From assembly GCA_002682825.1 (NCBI GenBank), contig NOKP01000027.1:248001-312000 (forward strand): DNA of 64,000 nt, written 5' to 3'. Source of the DNA: Neonectria sp. B-13. Its lineage: Eukaryota; Ascomycota; Sordariomycetes; Hypocreales; Nectriaceae. Shown here piece after piece: positions 57,657-64,000 of this stretch (positions are counted from its first letter, which is position 1; each line of letters starts with the position of its first letter). The notes below the pieces were generated by a model that ran no database searches, was not told the origin of the DNA, and saw only the letters and a list, made by a program, of their open reading frames with translations. The position numbers and the translations under genes are program-made.

Positions 57657-58864
57657 ATGCGTGGAATTGAGATCAAGGAATATGTCAAGGTCAGTCAGCA
57701 CTTGGCCGTTCGGCTCTACCAGCTGCTTTGATACCGAACAAACTGATGCTGAACTACACACGCACACAGGGCCCCAATGAGCTCACGGTCTTAGACCTGC
57801 CCGACCCCATCCCCAAGGACGACGAGTACCTCATCCAAGTCCACGCCGCCGCCGCCAACTTCTTCGACATCCTGCAGATCCAGGGCAAATACCAGAACCA
57901 ACCACGTACGTAACCACCTCCATCCCGCTTTCGCTCCATGTGCTGTCCGCTGACAAACCTTCGCTCACCAGCCTTCCCGTGGGTCGCCGGGGCCGAGTTC
58001 GCCGGCACCGTCATCGCCGCCCCGCGGAACCCCAAGTTCCCGGTTGGCTCCCGCGTCTTCGGCGCGCAGCAGGGCGCCTTCGCCACGAGGCTCTGCGCCA
58101 AGGAGGCCTCGTTGCTGCCCGTGCCGCCGGGCTGGTCCTTCCACGAAGCCGCGGGGTTGTTCGTCACCGCGCCGACGAGCTACGGTGCGCTGGTGGTTAG
58201 GGCCGGCATCAAGAAGGGCGATCATGTCCTGGTGCACGCTGCCGCGGGAGGCGTGGGACTTGCGGCCGTGCAGGGTAAGCAGATGCCATGAGTTACCACG
58301 GAGATGACAGGACGGACGGCTGATGATGGAACAGTGGCCAAGGCCTTCGGCGCAACGGTCATCGCAACGGCCTCGACGCAGCGCAAGCTCGACATCGCTA
58401 AGGCCTTCGGCGCGGACCACGTGGTGTCGTACAACGACGCCGGCTGGCCCGCGAAGGTCAAGGCGCTGACGCCGTCGTCACGGGGCGTGGACATTGTCTA
58501 CGACCCGGTCGGGCTGGTGGACGCGTCGACTAAGTGCACTGCGTGGAACGGGCGGATCCTGATCGTGGGCTTCGCGGCGGGCCGCATCGAGAAGGTGGCC
58601 ATGAACAAGGTGCTGCTGAAGAACATTGCGCTGGTGGGCATCCACTGGGGCGCGTACACGGTGAACGAGCCCGCCACCATTGCGCGTGTGTGGGAGGGCA
58701 TCATGGGCTTGGTCGCCGAGGGCAAGCTGCGCGGCACTGAGTACACCGACGAGGAGTTTGTGGGACTGGAGAGGGTTGGGGATGCGTTGGCCGCCCTGGG
58801 AGGTAGGGGTACTTGGGGGAAGGTGGTGGTGAAGGTTCCTCAGGAGGGAGAGAGTAAGCTGTGA
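57657..58864 (+). CDS. Quinone-oxidoreductase-like medium-chain dehydrogenase/reductase
   Basis: Four exons, 57657..57689, 57770..57905, 57972..58274 and 58335..58864, encode 333 residues. MDR-superfamily quinone reductases use NADPH to reduce quinones or enones. The N-terminal GroES-like domain is visible: PDPIPKDDEYLIQVHAAAANF, then PFPWVAGAEFAGTV. A Rossmann nucleotide-binding domain follows, with VLVHAAAGGVGLAAVQVA (GxGxxG-like AAGGVG) across a splice junction, and DIVYDPVG. The zinc-binding cysteine loop of alcohol dehydrogenases is absent, which fits the zeta-crystallin/QOR branch. All splice phases agree. The substrate cannot be predicted. A GAGGAGCG repeat lies directly after the stop. 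Confidence 0.92.
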
Positions 58865-58896
58865 GGAGTGAGGAGTAAGAAGTGAGCAGTGAAGAG

Positions 58897-58922
58897 CGAG
58901 GAGCGAGGAGCGAGGAGCGAGG
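58897..58922. repeat. Short GAGGAGC-type tandem repeat
   Basis: Three to four units of about 7 bp (GCGAGGA) shortly after the MDR gene stop codon, preceded by degenerate GTGAGGA copies. Confidence 0.75.
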
Positions 58923-59140
58923 ATGATGTGAGTAGGTTGTTGGAGGTGTAAGCTGGAATGAAGCTATATCAGACATTGTGTGATGCTCTGCACATGTCAC
59001 CCAAACGAACCACAGAAATGACCGTCATGTCAGAAACACCCTGGGCTTGTGATAATCATTGTCTATTCAGTCATCTCGTCGTTCAAAAGTTAGCTCGTCT
59101 TCGTATTATCCCACACTCCCAGCGCCACAATATGCCTCCT

Positions 59141-62100
59141 TCATTGCTGCACCGCGTTCGCAAGGGCCTGGAACCTCGCAATAAGCTCCTTGTCGACGTT
59201 GGCAGCCCACCGCTCCTCGAACGCAGCGTCGCCTCCGACACGAGCCACCAAATCCTGTAGGCGCATCTTGACAAACTCGAACGCGTGAACGGTGTGCACC
59301 GGATCCTTGGCCAGGTTCTCGCGCTCCGCCACGATCTTCGGGGTATCGTATTCGCTTGCCTCCAGGGGGCCCCATATGAGCGTGTCGGTGCCGTTGGCCA
59401 CGCCGTCCTGCAGCTCGGAAATCACGTTGGTCCACATGTCGAAGTATTCCTGGAGTTTGCCAAGCACCAGGTCCTGCATCGGCGAGGGCAGTTCCAATAG
59501 GCGGGTTAGACCTAAGAGGAAGAGCTTCTGCCGCTCGATGTGGTCCATGCTGGATAGATAGGAAAACCACTCGACCGATAGCCAGCCCCAGACCTGATCC
59601 AGGGGGCCAAAGTTCGTTAGCATCTGCGCGAAGAGGGTTGGCTCCGCTAGTGCCAGTCGGGCGAGCACTGCGAGATAGTCGCCTTCAGTGACCGTGTTGA
59701 GCTTGCTGACTTTCCGGTTGGGACCAGTGGTTTGATGTGCCTCCCAAGAGTCGTGTAGATTCTCCAAAATCTTCTTCATAAATCCAATCTCAACCATATC
59801 CTGCATGATTACCGAGACGCCGGTAGAGCCTCCCCACTCTACAGCGGCCCGGATGAGGTACTCGATGCATACTGTGGCGAGACGAACATGCTCGCGACTT
59901 CTAGAGTCTAGGGCGCCTGACAAGGCCATCAGAACTGGCCGCCGCAGTCTGTCTTCTAGCATTGAACTAGGTGCGAGGAGGACGTATGATTCGATGGCGG
60001 AAAGGGCTTGTGATGCTGTTTCGACATTGTATTCCAGAAGTGGGAGCGCCAACTCGGCGAGATTGGTCACCTCTGGTGCCAGAGGCGGACTGCTCTGCAT
60101 TAGGATGGCATTCCACAGCTCCAGCGACTCGTCAATTAAATGAAGATGCAAGTCTGACCCCCGCCGCGCAGCTTCTGACAGGAGTGGCACCATAAAGTGT
60201 TGATACCGCTGGGAGTTGCTGCCCATGCTCATCACAAGTGCCGCGAAGATGGCGATGACCGCCTGCTTGATCATGTATTCTTCCGTACCAGAGTTTTCCC
60301 AGACTCCTGGAAGAGCAGCCATGAGCTGGTCTCCAAACTGCGACACTTGCTCTTCCATCCTGGTCACAATAATTCGGATGGACTCGAGAATGGCAAGCTT
60401 GGTCTCGTCCACATCCACGTTCTGGATTAAGTTGATGAGCTGAGTTAGTACGTTGGAAGTAAAAGGTAGAAATGCGTCGACACTGAAACCAAGTTCATCA
60501 GCAATCCAGCGCAATTGTCGTGCTGCTGTGATTCTGACGACGAGGTCGTTGGTTTGATCATCCGGATTCAGGAAGTGCTGGAAGATCTGATAGACTATAG
60601 GCCGACTGGCATCGTCAAGCCTGACCGGAGCCCACTGGCTCACGAGGATGGCTATCCGTCGTCGCAATACCATGCACAAACCGCCTTGTTGTTGCGCATC
60701 GTTGACAATGGTCGAAGCTAGCACAGTATCAAAGTCGAAAACCTTGAAGACGTGAGCAGCTGCAAGGCCCATGGCCGTGTACACTGCCTCTTTGGTGGCA
60801 ATATCAGCCTGGGGATCCTGCGCAGTCTGGAAATATGACAACAAGGGCGGAATCAACAGGTCCTTGTAGTTTGTGAGAAGGTCAAGAAACAGCTTCTCAG
60901 CACATGGGCGCACCTCCCACTCGTAGGCGCTTCCTTCACTTTGCTCCTGCTGCTCCCATTCTTCGGGGTCCTCCTCCCAAGCGTCCAGATCCGCCTTACG
61001 GAACACAAAAAGATGAGTGATGATGGAGTTGACAATCTGGACGACAAGATCGGGCTTGAGCAGTTGGGTCTTGATGATTTCCCTGGCCTGTTCCTGCTCT
61101 GCCTTGGTTTCCGGAGTTCGGTATTTGAACGTCTGAACAGGCTGGAAAGCAATCCTTACACATGCCCTGAGCAGTAGAAGTCCCTTGAGCGCCAGTCTTT
61201 CCAACAGTGGACCTTCAACCTTTGACTTTGCGGTGCCTGCCTCTCCGGAGCCTTGTCGGATACCACCAGATTTGTCAAAGACTTCAGCGAACTTTGCCAC
61301 AAGATCCCAATATGCGCCGACCAAGGAAAGAGAGTTGGGAAGCACGGCGAAGCTGGCAGCGTGCTGTTCCGACATGTCGATATGGAGCTTGGCGAACTGG
61401 AGTAAATGCTTGCCCACGACGTCTTGGTACTGGGCTGGCACCGTCGAGCCATGGCTCACAAAGTTGAGGAGTTGGCCGAACTGGTTCTGTGACATGGTCC
61501 AGAATTGCTCGACGGTCTTGTCTCCATGAGGCCGCTCGTAACCGAGGATGACGAGGCGGCGAAGGATCTTGAGGGAGAACAGGCTGTTTAGCATGGCAAT
61601 GTCTGCTTCATCACTGTTTCCAGGCCCCCCACTGAGGAAGCCCACCCAGGCTGTAGACTTTTCGGCGTAGATATCCGTCAAGACGTGGACGATTTCGGGC
61701 GTGACGGACTGTAGGTCGGTCTGGGACGTCCGTAGTCTGGCGGTTCCGAGTTCCTTGACGACTCGCAGCAGGATCTGCAATACGCCGTGGAAGTGCTTCT
61801 GGCTGCCATTTCGCGAGGAGCGAAGCAGTTCGATGAGACTTCCTAGGGCGTCTGGCCACTCGGCGGGATAGTCGATCCTAATGACCTTGGCGACAACTAG
61901 TGCATTGTGTAAAGCGAGGTTCGACTCTTCCTCCTCGATGGTTCCCTGGAAGAGCCGTTGGCGGATAATAGCCTTCTCGTCGGGTTTGATGCCGTTCTTG
62001 GCCTGGGCGTAGCGTCGCCAATACCGATCGATGCCGTTCTTGAGCTGGATGATGGCGAGGAAGCGGATGTCGACGGGGATGGACTTGTCAAGGTAGATGG

Positions 62101-62322
62101 CCTGTAAGTGCATTAGTCACCGGACAAGCAAGTCCTCTTGAAGCTGGTTCAACGCACCTGCAACGAAGAGTAGTAGCCCGACTGAGCCTCCCAGGAGGTG
62201 AGCTGCTGGCCGGCCGTCTGGCGCCGTGCAAAGTCGGAGGAGGTGGCAGACTGGAGGGCCTGACAGAGCGACTGCAGGGACAGCGGATTCGCGTCGCCGG
62301 GAACCTCGATGGCGAAGCTCAT
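59141..62322 (-). CDS. Importin-beta family karyopherin (KAP120 / importin-11 type)
   Basis: Two exons, complement(59141..62101, 62158..62322), encode 1041 residues. Karyopherins carry cargo through nuclear pores under Ran control; Kap120 is linked to ribosomal-subunit export and to import of specific factors in yeast. The N-terminus (LSLQSLCQALQSATSSDFARR, then AGQQLTSWEAQSGYYSSLQ-AIYLD) is the importin-beta N-terminal Ran-binding domain. It continues with SIPVDIRFLAIIQLKNGIDR and YWRRYA, characteristic of the importin-11 group. The remainder is a HEAT-like all-helical superhelix. The intron is 56 nt, with a TTACAG acceptor. Length agrees with the family (about 1,000-1,050 residues). Divergent from mitochondrial ThrRS. 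Confidence 0.93.
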
Positions 62323-63417
62323 GGTTGGTGCCGGCGCCGTCCAGGGGAGCGGCAGGATTCGTCGATGGGACCAGCACCGAGGCTCGACTGCGGACTTGCG
62401 GACTGCGTTGCGTTGCGTACTGTACAAGTACGTGAAGAGTGGGTGGAGGGAGAGAAGATGGGGGGGGATGGGCTGGGAATTTTACCCCCGTCCAGGCGAA
62501 CTAGGCAGTGAATTCGGTATCGCTGTGGTGGGGTTCCGGGACTGTATGGAGGGGTAATACGAGCTCCGTCAACGTCACGGCGTAGACGTGGACAGTTGGG
62601 TGAGTTTCTTTGGGCAGACCAGTCTGGAGAGGAGTGAAATGGATGTGAATTTGAGAGATGAGTTTGATTGTTTGCCTTGGAGAGAGGAAATCCCTTGTGT
62701 GGTGACAGTGTGGAAAGTGGACTACCTAACCTACCGTCACGGCAAGCCAGCCCGCCAAGGCTGCATGCTTCATCCCATACAACAACGCAAGGTCGGCAAT
62801 AAACGAGGAACCCGTGGGCCGCTCCTCGGCTATGACCGAACAGCTGCAAAATGGACAAGGGTTGCAAATAACTGTTTCAGCACCAAGCGCCAACGTACCC
62901 AAGCTTCCAGGCACTGGGAACTTGGAGGTCTCCCAGGTGGGAGACTCAACACCCAACGCTGTTAGCATGCACGTCCGTTTCATAAGCTGAATGTTCACCG
63001 CTGTCAGACACTCACCCCATAAGTCCTCTAGCGGATTGGTTCGAGGGACCAAGAAAAGCCCGGAAAACACACAGAATACTTGGGAGAGTGGAGAAGTATC
63101 TTGATTTGTCTCCTGTCTCTCGAATACTTGCAAATGCTCTAGTTCTGAGGTGGAAAGTTCACTTGTCCAGCTCTTCCGACTGCGATGATGATTTGTTTCA
63201 GCTGTAGTCTACTCCCTACCGCCTTGTCAAAGCGCTAAGAACCGTGGAGGCGGGCCCTGGCTCCAAGGCTCTAGCGCTAGACCACAAGGGGAAACGAGCT
63301 TTGGACCGACAGCATCCGTCCACCCACTACGACTTGGCAGTTTTTGATGATCGCGCTCGCACATCCATTCGTCCTTGGTCATTGTGACATTGCCCGCCAT
63401 CGCAATCCAAGCTGGCA
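62323..63417. other. Divergent intergenic region karyopherin / mitochondrial ThrRS
   Basis: 1.1 kb shared upstream region. No supported ORF and no notable repeat. Confidence 0.6.
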
Positions 63418-64000
63418 ATGATACGCTCACGAACCGCCCGCGCAGCCCTACCAGCCCTGCTGAAAAGGCAATGGACTTGCCCAGCTTGTCTTTCCGGGCG
63501 CCGACCCTACTCACAGAAGCCGGACCAGCGCGAACCACCTGATCATCGCAAACTTGGCCTCCAGCAGGAGCTCTTCATCAGCTCCCTCTACAGCCCCGGA
63601 TCGCCCATCTTTCTGCCGAACGGCGCTAAAATATTCAACCGTCTTGTCGATTTCTTGCGGAAACAATACGTACGATATGGATTCGAGGAGGTCATCACCC
63701 CGACCATCTACAAGAAGTCGCTGTGGGCCAAATCAGGGCATCTAGAGAACTACGCCGATGACATGTACTCGGTGACTGGAAATACCCAGCATTCGAATGC
63801 TGACCATGCGGGATGCTGTGGGGGAGATCATGCTAGCACGGCCAAGGCAGAGGAGGAGGAAGAGGGCGACTATGGCTTGAAGCCCATGAATTGTCCGGGT
63901 CATTGCCTGATATTCGCTTCAAAACGTCACAGCTATCGAGACCTTCCCATTCGCTATGCCGATTTCAGCCCGCTGCACCGAAACGAGATATCAGGAGCCC
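63418..64000 (+). CDS. Mitochondrial threonyl-tRNA synthetase, 5' half (3' partial)
   Basis: The frame is open from the ATG at 63418 to the window end (194 residues). A basic presequence (MIRSRTARAALPALLKR) precedes LGLQQELFISSLYSPGSPIFLPNG, the start of the class II catalytic core. It continues with NRLVDFLRKQYVRYGFEEVITP (motif 1 region), YKKSLWAKSGHLENYADDMY, KPMNCPGHCLIFASKRHSYRDLP (zinc-ligand Cys and catalytic segment of ThrRS) and RYADFSPLHRNEISGA (motif 2, cut by the edge). There is no N-terminal TGS/editing domain, as in yeast Mst1, so it is a mitochondrial-type enzyme. A Cys/His/Glu-rich insertion (about residues 124-149) interrupts the usual loop and may be lineage-specific. Confidence 0.94.
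   Translation, partial: MIRSRTARAALPALLKRQWTCPACLSGRRPYSQKPDQREPPDHRKLGLQQELFISSLYSPGSPIFLPNGAKIFNRLVDFLRKQYVRYGFEEVITPTIYKKSLWAKSGHLENYADDMYSVTGNTQHSNADHAGCCGGDHASTAKAEEEEEGDYGLKPMNCPGHCLIFASKRHSYRDLPIRYADFSPLHRNEISGA

Overview
The window is nuclear DNA of a filamentous ascomycete (Pezizomycotina), most likely a sordariomycete. Genes are interrupted by short introns of about 50-75 nt with GTRNGT donors, CTRAC/CTGAC branch sites and YAG acceptors. Spacing is loose and UTRs/promoters are pyrimidine-rich. Several gene types are characteristic of moulds: HET-C, a Zn2Cys6 regulator, fungal urease, the fused betaine-lipid synthase and an NPR2 homologue. All gene models were built by hand by joining reading frames across splice sites; no database search was possible. 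The species cannot be named from the sequence alone.

Layout. 1-12.8 kb: 3' end of an EDEM-like GH47 protein, adenine phosphoribosyltransferase (minus), a 6.5-kb stretch without a convincing gene, a polytopic membrane protein and peroxin PEX2 (both minus). 14.4-22.3 kb: a Zn2Cys6 transcription factor, a two-span membrane/coiled-coil protein and, convergent to it, a PA-TM-RING ubiquitin ligase. 22.3-27.1 kb: no supported gene, a few microsatellites and one orphan tRNA-like T-arm/B-box. 27.1-30.2 kb: a five-exon het-c gene with a repetitive glycine-rich tail. 30.2-34.9 kb: no supported gene. 34.9-46 kb: HMG-box protein, urease, NGG1/ADA3 (SAGA) and an AIG2-like gamma-glutamylcyclotransferase-type protein. 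46-64 kb is the densest part: betaine-lipid synthase BTA1, SDH4, mitochondrial TyrRS, NPR2, ubiquilin DSK2, a quinone-reductase-like MDR enzyme, an importin-11/KAP120 karyopherin and the 5' half of mitochondrial ThrRS.

Functional themes. Nitrogen economy recurs: urease (with paired GATA sites upstream), NPR2 (amino-acid signalling to TORC1), APRT (purine salvage) and an AIG2-like protein. Mitochondrial proteins also recur: SDH4 and mtTyrRS share a 448-bp head-to-head promoter, and mtThrRS is at the right edge. Ubiquitin/ER quality control is represented by the EDEM-like protein, the RING ligase, PEX2 and DSK2. These genes are not an operon or a biosynthetic cluster, and most look like conserved housekeeping loci. 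I found no convincing new multi-gene system. The points most worth checking are the het-c tail repeat and its missing usual partner, the two long gene-free tracts, the microexon-bearing gene models and the orphan B-box.
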